A stretch of DNA of 64,000 bases from Enoplolaimus lenunculus (GCA_030248215.1 JASANG010002422.1:1-64000), one strand, 5' to 3'; counted from the first letter of the stretch, positions 11,015 to 23,272 are shown. Notes: a model not told the origin generated them from the letters alone. Made by a program: numbers and translations.

Positions 11015-11335
11015 GTAAGTTTGCACGGGGTGTTGCCTTTACTCGTCTTATACCCATGGCTAAAAGTTGGCTGCAACAGAGTCTGGCTCAGTAGAGTTCT
11101 CGGACTCGAAGTTTGGATCCATGACAGCGTCGGCCAAGTTAGGCCCGCGGGCCTAAAATCTAGGTCAACATTTTGCGGTCTGGTTCGGTTTCTACCCAAG
11201 GCATGATAGGGTACAACTATTAGCTCACAACTTACTTTTGAATTGAAGACTCTAGCCGTATTGCGGTGCCCAAACACAAGCGTAAGCCTCAACCAAGAAC
11301 TAAGCATACTTTAAAACCTAAGCATCGTAAGGTTA

Positions 11336-11475
11336 ACAAGCCATATCGTAATTTGAACTTAAGTCTAAGTCTAAGCCTGAGCCTAAACTATGGCTAAAGT
11401 CTCATTAATTTAAGCCTCGACGTAAAGGTCAACTAAAACCTAAGCCTGAGCGTGAACCTAAGCCCGAAGATGTTA
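11336..11475 (-). repeat. Degenerate CCTAAG array
   Basis: About 12 diverged hexamers (GCCTAA, GTCTAA) with no element ends. Confidence 0.7.
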
Positions 11476-11537
11476 GCTAACCGGAAATCTAAGCTGTATA
11501 ATTACGCTTTGTTGGATTTTTATAAAACCTAATCCTG

Positions 11538-11580
11538 GCCCATATTCTCAAATTGCGTTCACACACTTGAGAATACGGGC
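11538..11580. mobile_element. E family minimal palindrome (43 bp)
   Basis: Only the two ends remain: GGCCCATATTCTCAAATTGC then CACACTTGAGAATACGGGC. Confidence 0.85.
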
Positions 11581-11582
11581 AC

Positions 11583-11720
11583 CTAAGTTTAAGCATCTAA
11601 TCCTCAGCCTCAGCCTAAATCTAATCGAATATAAGTCTACTCAAATTAAGCTTTGTTGAATTATTATAAAATAGGTATAATCCAAAGCGTAAACCTAAGC
11701 CTAAATATGGTTGGATTAGT
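11583..11720 (-). repeat. Degenerate CCTAAG array
   Basis: Scattered CCTAAG/CCTCAG hexamers following an E-family remnant. Confidence 0.6.
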
Positions 11721-11777
11721 GCTAATTAAAAGAACCGTACCGTCCCTGGGTTCAATGTATTGCTTGGAAACCCTGCA

Positions 11778-11779
<2 letters not shown>

Positions 11780-11850
<71 letters not shown>
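11780..11850. repeat. (AT)n microsatellite
   Basis: About 70 bp of alternating A and T with one interruption. Confidence 0.95.
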
Positions 11851-12139
11851 ACATTAGTTCAGATAATACAATAAACCTCTGTTGTGTATATAATATATAA
11901 TTAAGAAAATTAATTTTTCTAAGTCAAAATGTTACTTTCTGATACAATTTCGATTGTAAATAGAGCAAATTGTTCTGAAAACGGTCGTCTAGTAATCCGA
12001 CCCAGGGTACACATTGTATAGGGTACGCCAAGGTTCCTTGTGGGTTAGTTTTTTGTTCAGTATTACGTTTGACTTCTATACCCAGGTGCCTATGTCACTC
12101 CGGGCTGTATACAAGGCGCGAGTATTGCGATTTTGAGGG

Positions 12140-12285
12140 GTGAACGCCTAGTCTAAGCCTACAACTCAATCTAAGAATCAGTGTAACTCTATTAAGACTA
12201 AACTTTGGCGTACGAATTAGTTTAAAACGATGCCTCAAAGTAAGGATAAGTCTAAACCTAAGCCTAAACGTAAGCCTTTAGCTTA
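12140..12285 (-). repeat. Degenerate CCTAAG array
   Basis: Old-looking copy; last units AAACCTAAGCCTAAACGTAA are clearest. Confidence 0.65.
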
Positions 12286-13236
12286 AATTTAGTCAAAAAA
12301 GTAACACCGCATTGTTCGTTGAAGTTGTCAGAGAATGGACCAAAAAGGCGTCCACCAGAATCCGACCGGACTGACAAAAATAGGGAAATTTACAGATTTT
12401 GAAAATTAATACTACAATTTTGACTGATCTTTAAAAATTTTGGATTTTTTACACTCGACCCCCCGAACAGTTTTTCTTTCAAGTTGTACCCATGAACGTG
12501 TCAAAGATTTCGTAACCGGGATGTTATATTCCATAAAACTGTCTGCGTACTGTTGGATTAAAAATTGATCCTTTGTCTAAAAATCCTTGACCAGAAATTC
12601 CAAACAGGGACGGTTTGACACCTGATCGTCGCCTCCAACCCTGGCTACGCCCTTGGGTATATCTTCTCCAAATGAAATCCAGGGTATAAGTACGCCTTGG
12701 TTTCAAGACTTTAAGCGGGTTGGTTGGTTTAATCTGAGCTTAGGATGCAGTAATTAATCATTGTCACGGTTGTCTGTATGGACTTAAACCTACGCGTATA
12801 CGGATGGGACTTCAGTCTTTTGGGGGCCAAACCTGAAATGGTTTCGAAAAAAGTTAAAAAGGTAGTATTTTTGTTTTGGTTTAGTGCGGTTTTAATGTTT
12901 GTTGGGCGTTTATTCATTTATCACAATAATAAGGTAGTGTTTGGGTTAAGGTAACCCAAGAATTAGCATACCTACACACTAACAGGGTATGTGGATTTGG
13001 ACTGAAAGCCTATGGGTAGTATCGCTAGCCCACTGTACCAATTGCTGTCTTGGCTGGCGATATTGGGGTCTTTTCCGTTACCCTCGGCCCTCGCCATTCT
13101 GCGTTTGCCCAAAAATGGTGGGATTTACAAAAAATTTTGCACATTGAAACTTGTCACATGATGTCCACGAAAATTTGCCGCCAAAATTTGAATTTTTAAA
13201 AAATTAACTTTTTGAGTCCCAAGGTCGGCCGCATGC

Positions 13237-13268
13237 CGGATTCAACCGGACGTGAAAAATACCGGAGC
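13237..13268. mobile_element. J family small fragment
   Basis: GGATTCAACCGGACGTGAAA and ACCGGAGCCCGAG. Confidence 0.6.
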
Positions 13269-13387
13269 CCGAGTATTCGATTCATTACTCAAAGTATAAT
13301 GCTATTTAAATTCATAACCGCACTCTCAACACTTGTATAGTCTTAAATTTACGAATTAAATCCGAAGAAAATGTCTGATTTAAGTTA

Positions 13388-14116
13388 TGCATCGTTCACA
13401 ATAAAAAATTTCATTTTGCCACCGAAAACATTATAAGGTACTGTAGTGACCCGAATAAGAGAGGGGGGACTGATATGTATTTGGCCTCTCCAGAGGATAC
13501 CCCTCTTGTTATTCGGTTACGGACTGTTATTTACTTTTAACCACACACTTCGCCACCCGTCGTTACTGATATATATCCGGTATTGTAACTATCCGCTGAA
13601 TTAAACGTTTTTTGCAATTGCATCAAAAGCTTGATCGATAATGCAAGGTTATACTTTGGAAAGTTACTTTCAAAACTTAAGTGCGCTTTAAAATTTCGAA
13701 CTGGAGTTTTTCTGGTCCTCTAGTCATTTATGCGCTACAATTAAGGATAATTGACATTTATGGACTCTTATTACGGATACGGACTCCTATTGATTGGAAC
13801 TCAAAATGGGGACCCCCTTCTCATTGCCTCCCTCTTTTTCGGGAAACTTCTGTAGGATTAACACGTGTCAATTTCAAAATTGTCATGCGCTAACCATACT
13901 TTAACAAAAAATTGCGTTAACCCCACCTTAGCACATGTCACAGCCCTATCCTAATACGTGTCACAGAGCATCGTGTAACACGCGTTAGGGTTGAATTAGC
14001 GTAATTTTTGCGTTATGGTACGGTTAACGCATGACAATTTTAAAAACTGACACGTGTTAACCCTACCTTATAATGTTTTCGGTGGCAAAACGAAATGTTT
14101 CATTGTGAACGATGCA
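13388..14116. mobile_element. 729-bp foldback element, TGCATCGTTCACAAT ends
   Basis: Inverted ends of about 55 bp (TGCATCGTTCACAAT, then ACCGAAAACATTATAAGGTA). A second inner palindrome (13860-14060, GTTAACGCATGACAATTTT) suggests a nested foldback. Confidence 0.82.
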
Positions 14117-14816
14117 ATTAAAGATATATAATCTAAATGGATGTGGAAAGAAAAATATATAACAGTCCGGATCCGAATAGCGAGTAGGGTACTTTCTGTA
14201 GATGCGAAATAAATATCAGTCTTACTCCTCTTACACGGGACACTACAGTACGCGTATGAAGCTGAAAAAACACTATTTTAAAACAAAGCATGCACATCTT
14301 GTCCTTTAATTTTGTCAACCGGTACAGTCAACAAAGGTTTGCCGACAGTCTCCGGGGACATTTGGTGGTTTAGAATTCAATCCAACGATCAGTTCTCGTA
14401 CAACGCCACGGCTTTTGTTCATATGTACATGTATGTTTAAATGTGTTTATTTGTCCCACGATTTTATTGATTAAATATCCTTACAATAGTAAAAGCTTGA
14501 CAAAAGTATTGTAATGCTCGGGTCCGGAGTGTCCAAGTTGTCGCACCCCCTGAAATTTAGAAACTGCCCGCCCCCCACAGATTGGCAAAGCGATATCTAT
14601 AGTACTGGGGTTGAATTTCGGTTTTCTTTGAAGTGTGCCATTTATGATGTTTGGATGCCATTTCAGTTTACATTTGCTGCGCACACCGTTAAGTAAATTG
14701 AATATTATTTTCAAAATGTTGTTAAAAAACGTTTTGGTTGAAATTTAAAAATTAAAAAGTACTCAAAATACCTTATGGTTTAAAAAACGGCAGGACGGCG
14801 TATCAGTGAGAAAAAC

Positions 14817-15066
14817 GCCCAATGTATAGAACACGGGCGGAACAGTAGCTTAAGCATATTACTAAACATAAGCCTAAGCCTAAGCCTAAGCCTAAGTTTA
14901 AGCCTAAGCTTAAACCTAAGCCTAAGCTTAAGCCTAAGCGTAAGAATGAGCTTATACCTAAACCTAAACTTAAACCTAAAGCCTACGCCTAAGCATAATC
15001 AAAGCTTTAGCTTACTCTATTCAAGTAGCAGGGCGAAACGTTCCACTTCTGATGTTTATATGGGCC
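14817..15066 (-). mobile_element. TelM-B copy 1
   Basis: Ends CCCAATGTATAGAACACGGG and TTTATATGGGCC. Core is about 15 CCTAAG-like units. Flanks AGAAAAAC and GAAAAAAC match at 6 of 8. Confidence 0.88.
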
Positions 15067-15102
15067 GAAAAAACGTGCCTTAAGTGCTATTTTGACTTCT
15101 AT

Positions 15103-15292
15103 GCACGTATTCTCGCAAATGTGTGCAGCCCCTGTCACAATCAACGTTGAGGTTTTAAATTCAGCACAATTTTTGGGTTTGAATGGTCCTACAACGGTAC
15201 TATTTTTGAGATTCGCCATTGCAGAAGTTCGTTAGTTTGATAACCTATTGCAAACTAGTGATAGGTGCTATACGCATTTGAGAATATGGACC
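15103..15292. mobile_element. E family copy
   Basis: GCACGTATTCTCGCAAATGT to CGCATTTGAGAATATGGACC. Confidence 0.85.
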
Positions 15293-15625
15293 CTCATCGT
15301 AGTAAAAAATTGTAGGTATACCATAAAACTCTGACCTGTCATTGGTGAACAATATATCCTGTCCATTATGGATCATGCCTGAATATATGACTAAAAATTT
15401 ATCACTGGATGCTTCCGCAGAGGGGTTGAAGAGCTCTGGCGGCACCCCCCCGGTGCTCAGTAATTTTACCCCTGGCTGATACGAACTCAGAACCAGTAGC
15501 AAACTAAAACTTTGTTAGTTTTTTATTGTTCTTAAAGGACTCGAGGGCTTTTGAAAAAATAGAACTTTTGTGTTATTGGTAGTGGCGTAGATATATTTGA
15601 GCTTAGTTTTAGCTATTTTTTGACC

Positions 15626-15796
15626 CGGGCCCGTAGCCAAGGTGGAGAGTGGGGGCAGAGGGGCTCAGTCACCCCTGGAAAATTTTGGCATCCCTAGAAG
15701 AGTTTTCAACCTCGCTTATAAGTCATTGAAAACCCTTAAATGACCCTCCTGAACCATTTTGAGCCACCCTAGCAAGGTGAGCTGGCTACAGATCTG
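15626..15796 (+). mobile_element. C family copy 5 (complete)
   Basis: Perfect 8-bp duplication TTTTGACC on both sides. This fixes the family ends as CGGGCCCGTAGCC and the complement of CAGATCTGTAGCC, and marks the family as hAT-like. Confidence 0.93.
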
Positions 15797-15870
15797 TTTT
15801 GACCATAAAGTTTAAAAAACAATTGTACTTTTCTTGTAAATTATTTTAATTGCCCGTTGTTCGTTGTGTA

Positions 15871-15935
15871 TTGTGGTTTGTATTCTCAAATGAATTGAGC
15901 AAATATCATCAGTTAGCGATAGGTTTTTCAAGCAG
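15871..15935. mobile_element. E family fragment
   Basis: GTATTCTCAAATGAATTGAG and ATCAGTTAGCGATAGGTTTT only. Confidence 0.55.
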
Positions 15936-15985
15936 CGAGTTTTAAAACTGCTGACGAAATGATTGAAAACTAAACTTTTAAAAAA

Positions 15986-16408
15986 TTAACCCTTTCATGC
16001 ATAGAGTATACTACTATGAGCAACATATTTGCAAAATCTTCACAAAATGTTAAAGCCGCCTTGGGCTCGAACGTCAAGCTTGCATAGCTGAATGGTGATG
16101 GTAAACGCTTCCTACACAGCAAAAAAATGGTGAGTCAAATTGACTCTCTCCGAAATAGGCTCTACGGGACTATACAAATTGAGTCAAAATTCGACTCCGG
16201 CAGAGTCAAATTCGATTCACTGAGTCGCATGTTTGACTCTGGCGGAGTCGAATTTGACTCAGTTTGTGTAGTCCCGTAGAGCCTATTTCGGAGAGAGTCA
16301 ATTTCACTCACCATTTTTTGCAGTGTATCTGAAAAAATTCTTTATTCGAATGTCAGCTTAAAATTTGATCTCAGATGAAATAGAAATTATAAGTGCAGAA
16401 ACGGGATA
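15986..16408 (+). mobile_element. S2 copy split by a D element
   Basis: TTAACCCTTTCATGCATAGAG, then ATAGCTGAATGGTGATGGTA (A-box region), D insertion at 16115-16325, then TTCGAATGTCAGC (B-box region) and ATCTCAGATGAAAT. Confidence 0.82.
16115..16325. mobile_element. D copy 2, inserted in an S2 element
   Basis: TA-flanked full palindrome. It separates two halves of an S2 tRNA-like element (15986-16408). Confidence 0.93.
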
Positions 16409-16498
16409 ACAATCCTTGTATGTAGTTTCCACTGAAACCACCAGATGCATTTGCGACATCGACTACTCTGCCGGGCCAAGATTTTGCTTAGCCTGTTC

Positions 16499-16661
16499 AC
16501 GTCCGTATCCAGTTGACCTCGTTAGGAAGGTCATACGATATTACAAGGGGCATACAAGGGTTTTCGATAACTAACAAGCAAGGTTGAAAATTTTCTATGG
16601 AGAGAGCCAAAATTATTCCAGGGGCGCGGGCTTCAGCCCTTCCCCTTTGCCTTCGGGCCCG
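16499..16661 (-). mobile_element. C family copy 6
   Basis: ATCCAGTTGACC to CCTTCGGGCCCGC; CAAGCAAGGTTGAAAATTTT landmark present. Confidence 0.85.
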
Positions 16662-17457
16662 CGACTCTTCATACCGTGAACCATCGTATGTGTATAGTGT
16701 AGATCCTGAAAAAGGGTATATAATTAGCAAATTTTATAGGTGAACTTAGAAAATATAGATTGCCAGGGTCCAACGAGAAAAACGACTATAATTCGCTGTT
16801 AAAACTGATTAACACCTTTTATTAATGATTATTGTACAATTCACTACTTGACAAAAAATATGTTTAAACTGGCATGGCGGGGATGGTCGCTGACCCCCTG
16901 TCTTGTTAATACGGCCCCGAAACTAAATTTAGTATTGTATTAATTATATATTAATTAAATAGTTGGAACCTTTAGGAACGTATGTACACGTTTTGTAGGT
17001 GTTTTTCAAGCCAACGAGCGTAAAAGTTTAATTAAAAATCGTCTATAACCACAACCGAAACAAATAATATATGGGTTTGGTTAATTTTGATGTATTGATG
17101 TACATTTCGACACATTTTTTTGGTTTGAAATTTGAACATTTTTCCTATAATTTGAAATTGAGTGAATTGTATAATATTTAAATCTGGTTGTTGTATTTTT
17201 AAATGTTAGCTCGGTGCAGTGCGCCCAGGTAGTGCTAGTTTTACTGTGGGACGTTTTAGAAAGAAAGCCAATATATGGCACATCCTCAAGTTTTACGAAC
17301 GAAAACACAACGCAAACAGTTTATTAACAAGATTGAAGTAACAGGAAAAACTCGCATGTTGAAATAACAATTTTTTAATGACAAAGTTTCCAACGTTTAT
17401 CTGATTCGGCCCAATTTGCCACAAAACCGCAAAAATTCCACTTCCTGCATCTTTGAA

Positions 17458-17541
17458 TGCAGGAATAGGAAACAGGATCAGGAACAGGAATTGAAGTTCT
17501 GCTGGAATTACGGCTGGAATAAAAATTCCGGTTGAACCCTG
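17458..17541. mobile_element. J family right-end fragment
   Basis: AATTCCGGTTGAACCCTG end with diverged GGAACAGGAATT repeats. Confidence 0.55.
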
Positions 17542-17565
17542 ATATATCTATATATGGTTGTGCGA

Positions 17566-17613
17566 AGATATATATACACACATATATATATATATATATT
17601 ATATGTGTGTATA
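17566..17613. repeat. (TA)n/(CA)n compound microsatellite
   Basis: Alternating TATA and ACAC runs, partly palindromic. Confidence 0.9.
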
Positions 17614-18468
17614 TGTAATGCTTACAACTGAACCAGTTCAATTTTTATTTTATGTTTCTGTTCTTCGTTATATTATATTTATGTAATTTTTCAATTTAAT
17701 ATACATTTCAACATTATTATTATTATTATGAATTCATATATCTTCTGATTTCTTAGGCTTGTTCATCACACCTTAAAGCATGTAAGGTATTAATTTCGGA
17801 CAGTTACCACGTTTAGAATGAGATGTAATATTTGTGATTCTTAAACTAAAATTTTCAATTTACCATTTTGAGTAATCACTACTTCGGTCGCCCTTGGACA
17901 CCGTGGCCGATAGACGGTAGTAATTTAATATTTATGATCGTTTTGTTTTTCGTCAATTTTTCCCTTTTGGAATTAATATTTTATGAAAAACTATCTTTTT
18001 TAAGGTTATTTGACATATTTAAAATTGAAAAAAATTAAAAATAGAAAGGTCAATTTAAACATTCGTTGGAAAAAAGAACTGGCGAGCAAAGATGTAGAGT
18101 CTGAATGAAGAAGTTGAGACAAGACTGAGACAGTGTCAAATTGTTTCAGACTGAGATTTGAGTCAGAAAAATTCAAAATCACGAATTTTAAATGCGCTAC
18201 TTCGCTCTGACAACGTTAGCAATATAAGATTAAGAACTTTGAAAAAAACTTTAATTTGTCTACTTTTTGGGACTGAAAAACATTAATTTTAAGTATATTT
18301 AAGTGTAATAATTTTGCAATGTAAACTATTAATTTACTGCAATACTGAAAATCTACTTATTTATGATTAAATTTTTAGTATCTGACCATATCGCATTTTT
18401 ACACTCACTCGAGAAGTTTGTAACTTTTTCCAGTTTAAAATTTGGTTTTAAAAATCCTTAAATATAGC

Positions 18469-18788
18469 GGCCCATGGTACTTTAAGGGGCGTCCAGGATA
18501 CTGCTGGGTCTATAAAAAAGCAGGTTTAGATTCAAGATTACATTTTTTGCTTAAGCTTAGACTTAGGATTAGGCTTAGGCTTAGGAACACATTTTTGCCA
18601 CGCTTAGGTTTAGGCTTAGGCTTAGGCTTAGGAACACATTTTTGCAACGCTTAGGTTTAGACTTAGGCTTTAGGCTTAGGAACACATTTTTGCAACGCTT
18701 AGGTTTAGGCTTAGGCTTAAGCTTAGGCACACATTTTTGCAACGCTTAGGTTTAGGCTTAGACTTCGGAATACGCTTCATCTACTGCT
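18469..18788 (+). mobile_element. TelM-A copy 1 (right end lost)
   Basis: Left end GGCCCATGGTACTTTAAGGG is intact. The core is four blocks of (TTAGGC/TTAGGT)n spaced by AACACATTTTTGCAACGC. It stops at CTACTGCTAA where copies elsewhere continue to GGCC. Confidence 0.88.
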
Positions 18789-19299
18789 AATTCATTTTAA
18801 TTTTTATCGTCGTTTCAAAATGACTTATTTTTCAACTCAAAATTTCTCATCTGACCAAAAATAGGAAACGAAATTTGCATAAAAAGTCAAAGCTTAAAGT
18901 GTATTTTAAACCTATTTCCGTCAGTTGCATGCAACAAAACCAAATTACAGGAAGGTAAATTGTCTGGTAAAATTCAAATCGGGCAAAATGTCAGCCGTGT
19001 TCGCTTTGATATTAACCAAGATATAGCTGAATATGTATATGTATATATTCTGTAGTGACCCAAATTAGAGGGGGGCTGATATTTGATTTAAAGATTGTTT
19101 GGAAATTAAATTTCAAAATAAAAAAGAGTATATCATCGCTCACCGCCACTGTTGTACAAAGATTGAAATGCGATTTTGAGTTTAAATCAATGAAACTTTT
19201 TTGGTTGTTTGAGTTGACGTCATTATAGCTCTGCTTCAAGAGATGAATGACGTCAACATAGCACGATACAGTCACATTACGACAATTTGTTGCCCGATA

Positions 19300-19551
19300 C
19301 ACTGTAAATCTCAGTGAGTTGATTTTAACTCAGAATGAGTTGAATCACTCAGTCTGAGTTATGACTTTGAGAATTCAAAATTCAAATTCAATAAAACTCA
19401 CTCTGCGTTAATTATTCAACTCACCCGGTTTCAGCTGAACTTAGAGCGGAAATCAGCTCAACTCAGAGTGAACTAATGTTTACTGTTATTAACTCAGAAA
19501 TAACTAACTTTCCAGCTAAGTTGATTTATCAACACATTAGAATTTACAGTG
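19300..19551. mobile_element. D-related TA-flanked MITE, CACTGTAAAT ends
   Basis: Ends CACTGTAAATC and GAATTTACAGTG between TA dinucleotides. Interior full of ACTCAGA/GAGTTGA motifs of alternating orientation. Different interior from D. Confidence 0.88.
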
Positions 19552-19552
19552 T

Positions 19553-20110
19553 AACTCGTCGAACGGCAACTTGTATTACCCGACATCTCGACGACTCCTA
19601 CAACTGATCGGCCCGACAACTCGTCGCCCACACTCAAAATAATATTTCTGATATTTAAGAAAAAATTTCGTACATTTAAGAAATATAATTAGCCAGGTGC
19701 ACTTGAAAAATATTTCAGATATAACAGAAAAGTTTTCAAAACGGTTTTGAAATAACGTCTGAAAATAAACGTTTTCCAGTTATTTTTAGAAAAATTGTCT
19801 TTAATATCAGAAAAACTTTTAAGATTTGCCACAGAAAATACTTTTTTGAATATATTCAGAAATACTTTTTTTGTGCACCAGTAGCTACGACAACTCGTCG
19901 ATCCGAGAATTTATGCGTCCGGCTTACGCTCAGGTGGATCGAGAAGACGAGATCTCACGATGATAATTTGTTGGTGTCGGCGAGATGTCGTGGCGACCCT
20001 GTTGTCAATATCGACCAAAATGTTGTGTTACAAGTTGTCGGTCGACGAGTTGTCTGGCTATCAAATGTCGTACATTTCGATACAGTTGTCGCTTTGAAAC
20101 GCTGACCCGC
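19553..20110. mobile_element. I family copy with P insertion
   Basis: CGACAACTCGTCG-type motifs occur on both strands through both flanks; a GGTGCAC-ended MITE (19692-19884) sits inside. Confidence 0.72.
19692..19884. mobile_element. P: GGTGCAC-ended MITE inside an I element
   Basis: Ends CAGGTGCACTTGAAAAA and TTTTTTTGTGCACCAG are inverted. The interior is full of AGAAAA/TTTTCT motifs. It interrupts the CGACAACTCGTCG-rich I element at 19553-20110. Confidence 0.7.
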
Positions 20111-20295
20111 AAATGGGCCAGCTCCAACGTCAAAATCATCGATACGAAATCGCATTAAGTGCTATATATTATAAAGGTTTGCCGACAAATTAATGAATTT
20201 TCACTAATTATTTTTTTACTTTTTTTCTTTGAATAATAAAGTGGTTTGAATATAATAATGATTTCCGGATTCTTGCGGGAGCTAAATCGGTCTAA

Positions 20296-20356
20296 TATAT
20301 ATACATACATACATATACATACATATACACATACATACATATATATATATATAAAT
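20296..20356. repeat. (ATAC)n/(AT)n microsatellite
   Basis: Tandem ATACATAC grading into (AT)n. Confidence 0.9.
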
Positions 20357-20413
20357 GTAGTATATATGGTACACACTGTTGTAAATGCATACGGTTCAAA
20401 ACGCTATTGTGTA

Positions 20414-20489
20414 ATTTATTTATTTATTTATTTATTTATTTCTTTCTTTCTTTCTTTATTTATTTATTTGTTTATTTATTTATTTATTG
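20414..20489. repeat. (TTTA)n/(TTTC)n microsatellite
   Basis: TTTA tetramers with a central block of TTTC tetramers. Confidence 0.95.
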
Positions 20490-20706
20490 TTAAACCAATC
20501 TTTTTTAATACCCAACCGCAGTTATCAAATGCGACATAACTGACAAATACCTATTCGGACCCGGGCAATTAGTCGTTTATATATATTGTAACGGCTTTGG
20601 TACCATTGACACGTAAAAACCTAATCTTTCGTTGAAATCTGCAAGCGTAGTCAATTAACTGAAGTAAGACGGCTACAACTATTAGCCTACGAATGCAACA
20701 GTTTTG

Positions 20707-20816
20707 CCGCCCCTAGATGATTTTTAATCGTGCTTGTAAGTCATTCAAAACCCTTGAATGCCCCTCCTGACAAATTTTTGCCCCCCCCCTGGCAAGGTGA
20801 GCTGGCTACTGGTCTG
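20707..20816 (+). mobile_element. C family copy 7 (left part missing)
   Basis: From CCGCCCCTAGATGATTTTTA to GCTGGCTACTGGTCTG. Confidence 0.82.
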
Positions 20817-21466
20817 TTTTGGAATGAATTTGTTAATTATTAACCGTTTGATGTCACATTTTGTAAATTTCTTTAAACTTAAAGCTTATATTTTAAACCA
20901 AGCTAATATGTCCGGATAAAATCGCTCTTTATTCAATTAACAGTCACGCAATTACCTCGCGTTTATCATTGGCAATATATCAAATATACCAAGCAGGTAT
21001 TCTATACAAATTAAGTTTGATATAAAGTATATGTCATACGCTGAACACCTAATGCATCAGCTACAATAAAGAATGTGGCAGTGTGGCGAAAAATGGTACT
21101 GATTCCGATACGCAAATTTTGGAATTTTGTTCAATTCTTAAATGCACGTGGACAGGACAGACGTATAGTGGAATGCAAAAATCAAAACAGTTCAAATTTG
21201 TCAGTGAATTAAATTTAAATAAATTAAATTTGTTGAGTTCCATTAAGCGCAAAGAAATTTTGGTGAAATTTTGCGTTTTTCTGGAACGAAAATGTGATTT
21301 CCCACACTGCCACATTCTTTACTGTGGATGATGCATAATTCTCACGGTAAGCAATTGAAGTGTTAAACACTGCGCATTGTGACCTCTGATTTCGTGTATA
21401 TTGTCGTTGCCGAGTTGCTCATAGTATACTCTATGCTGGAAAGGATTAAGTAGAATACATACATAT

Positions 21467-21930
21467 CAGGGTGCAACCGGGGGTGAAAAATACCAGAGCC
21501 GGAGCCGGAACCGGAGGTCAGCAAAATTTGTCGGTGCCGGAGGCCAGCAACACTTGCCGGAGCCTGAGCTGAAGGCCGACAAAACTTGCCGGAGCCAGAA
21601 GCCAACAACACTTGCTGGAGCCGGATCCGGAGGTTAGGTGAAATTAACTACTTAAAATGATTTATTTGATTCGCTAATCTTAGCAAATATCTGTAAGGTA
21701 TTGTAAAATCTTTTGGTTTCACGCTTATTTTTTTGACAAAATTTCGCCAATTTCTTCTTCATAATTGCACCAAATGCTGAAACGCACAAAACAAATAAAT
21801 GCTGTAAAATTTTGCATAATTTCACTACCAAAATTGGCAGAACCTGCGGCATAAATTCTACCCGCACCGGAGCCGGAGGTCGATTTTCTGCCGGAACCAG
21901 TGCCGGAAGCAGACTTCCGGTTGTACCTTG
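21467..21930. mobile_element. J family complete copy (CCGGAG-rich)
   Basis: CAGGGTGCAACCGGGGGTG to CTTCCGGTTGTACCTTG. Flanks ATACATAT and ATACACAT match at 7 of 8. Left arm has tandem GCCGGAGGTCAGCAAAACTT units. Confidence 0.88.
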
Positions 21931-22256
21931 ATACACATGCGTATAAAAAGTTACAAAATTGATGAATTGCGTGACACTGTGAAACAATGAATTATGAACT
22001 CTGTATTACATTAAATATGCTATCGTTCTATAACATCAGTCATTAATGGTAAGAGTTTAAACCTTTAACTTGGAGTTTTTATCCGGTATCACGCAATCCG
22101 TACCAGGTATGCAAATGAGATTCTGGGATGCCTTAACTTGATTTCTACAGGACTTTGGTATTCTATTAAAATGATCCAGTTTGTGGATCAGCGATACGTC
22201 ACCAAATATGGTGTCAACGTGTGCGCTAAAATAAATTGCCGTTATAAGCTAAGACA

Positions 22257-22380
22257 ACGGCGGGGTTTCTGAAACCCTACTTAAGTATCAGTTGGTACTT
22301 AAGCACGTGCTAAGTAATTACTTAGCCATTTTGTCGTTTTTAAAAGCGTACTTAAGTTAAGTAAATACTTAAACTGATTA
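22257..22380. mobile_element. F family half copy
   Basis: GGGGTTTCTGAAACCCTACTT and the AAGTAATTACTTAGCCATTT landmark; right half missing. Confidence 0.8.
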
Positions 22381-22551
22381 CCAAAGGTGATAGCATAGAT
22401 TTTTCATTGAAGTCACGGACTCCTATCCAGCGACGTAAAAAGGATTTCATTTCGTTAAGGTGTAACATCATTTTCTGCGAGCGTAGCGAAGGGTAAATGA
22501 TGAATCCTAGCAAGCGAACCAGGGTTAGCATACAAGGGTAGAAATTGACGG

Positions 22552-22757
22552 AGCCCATGTAAAGATCAGGGACGGAACGTTTTTCTGTGGGACTAGAATA
22601 GGGTAAGCTTTAGGATTAGACTAATTTTTTGCCTGACTTAGGTTTAGGCATAGGCTTAGGAACATGCTCATTCTTAACGCTTAGGCTTGGACTTTGGCTC
22701 ATGCTTAGGCTTAGAAATATGCTTAATACTGTTCCGCCCATGTTCTTTACATTGGCC
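22552..22757 (+). mobile_element. TelM-B copy 2
   Basis: Ends GCCCATGTAAAGATCAGGG and TGTTCTTTACATTGGCC. Flanks ATTGACGG and ATCGACGG match at 7 of 8. It sits just downstream of an F fragment. Confidence 0.92.
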
Positions 22758-22887
22758 ATCGACGGTATATACCGCTGTCGAAATTTCAACAGTGACAAGA
22801 AAATAAGCACTTTTAACTGGATTTAGAATAGCTTCCAGATCTTAGAAGACTAAAAATGTTTCTTTTACGAGATTTATACGCTTTCTA

Positions 22888-22984
22888 CACTGCAAAAAAT
22901 GGTGAGCCAAATTGACTCTTTCCGAAATAGGTTTTTCTAGACTACACAAACTGAGTCCAATTTGACTCACCATTTTTTACAGTG
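22888..22984. mobile_element. D copy 3 (short, 97 bp)
   Basis: TA-flanked, both ends intact, centre deleted. Confidence 0.9.
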
Positions 22985-23115
22985 TAAATGGAATGCTGGC
23001 TACGCCCCTCTGTAGTCAATTTGCAATTCTACGGGAGGAATAAAAATATTTTGTATCGGAGTTCATCGCAGAGTTTGCAAAAATGCATTTATTTTCTGCG
23101 TACTCGCTTGTGTTC

Positions 23116-23272
23116 CGGACCTGCAGCCAGATCACCTTGCTACTCAGGGCCTAAAACATTTTCTGTATGGGCATACAAGGGATTTACGATGACTTAAAGG
23201 TTGAAAATTTTGTACGGGCTGAAATTTTTATAGAAGGGGGCCGAGCCCACTTAGGTCCCCTCTGGCTACGTT
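23116..23272 (-). mobile_element. C family copy 8
   Basis: GACCTGCAGCCAGATCACC to CCTCTGGCTACG. Confidence 0.82.

Noticed and set aside
10855-11307. 150-codon minus-strand open frame
   Set aside because: Antisense shadow of the linker exon at 10496-11014.
18469-18788. Interstitial telomere or old chromosome-end fusion
   Set aside because: The hexamer runs lie inside elements with defined inverted ends and 8-bp duplications, repeated many times.
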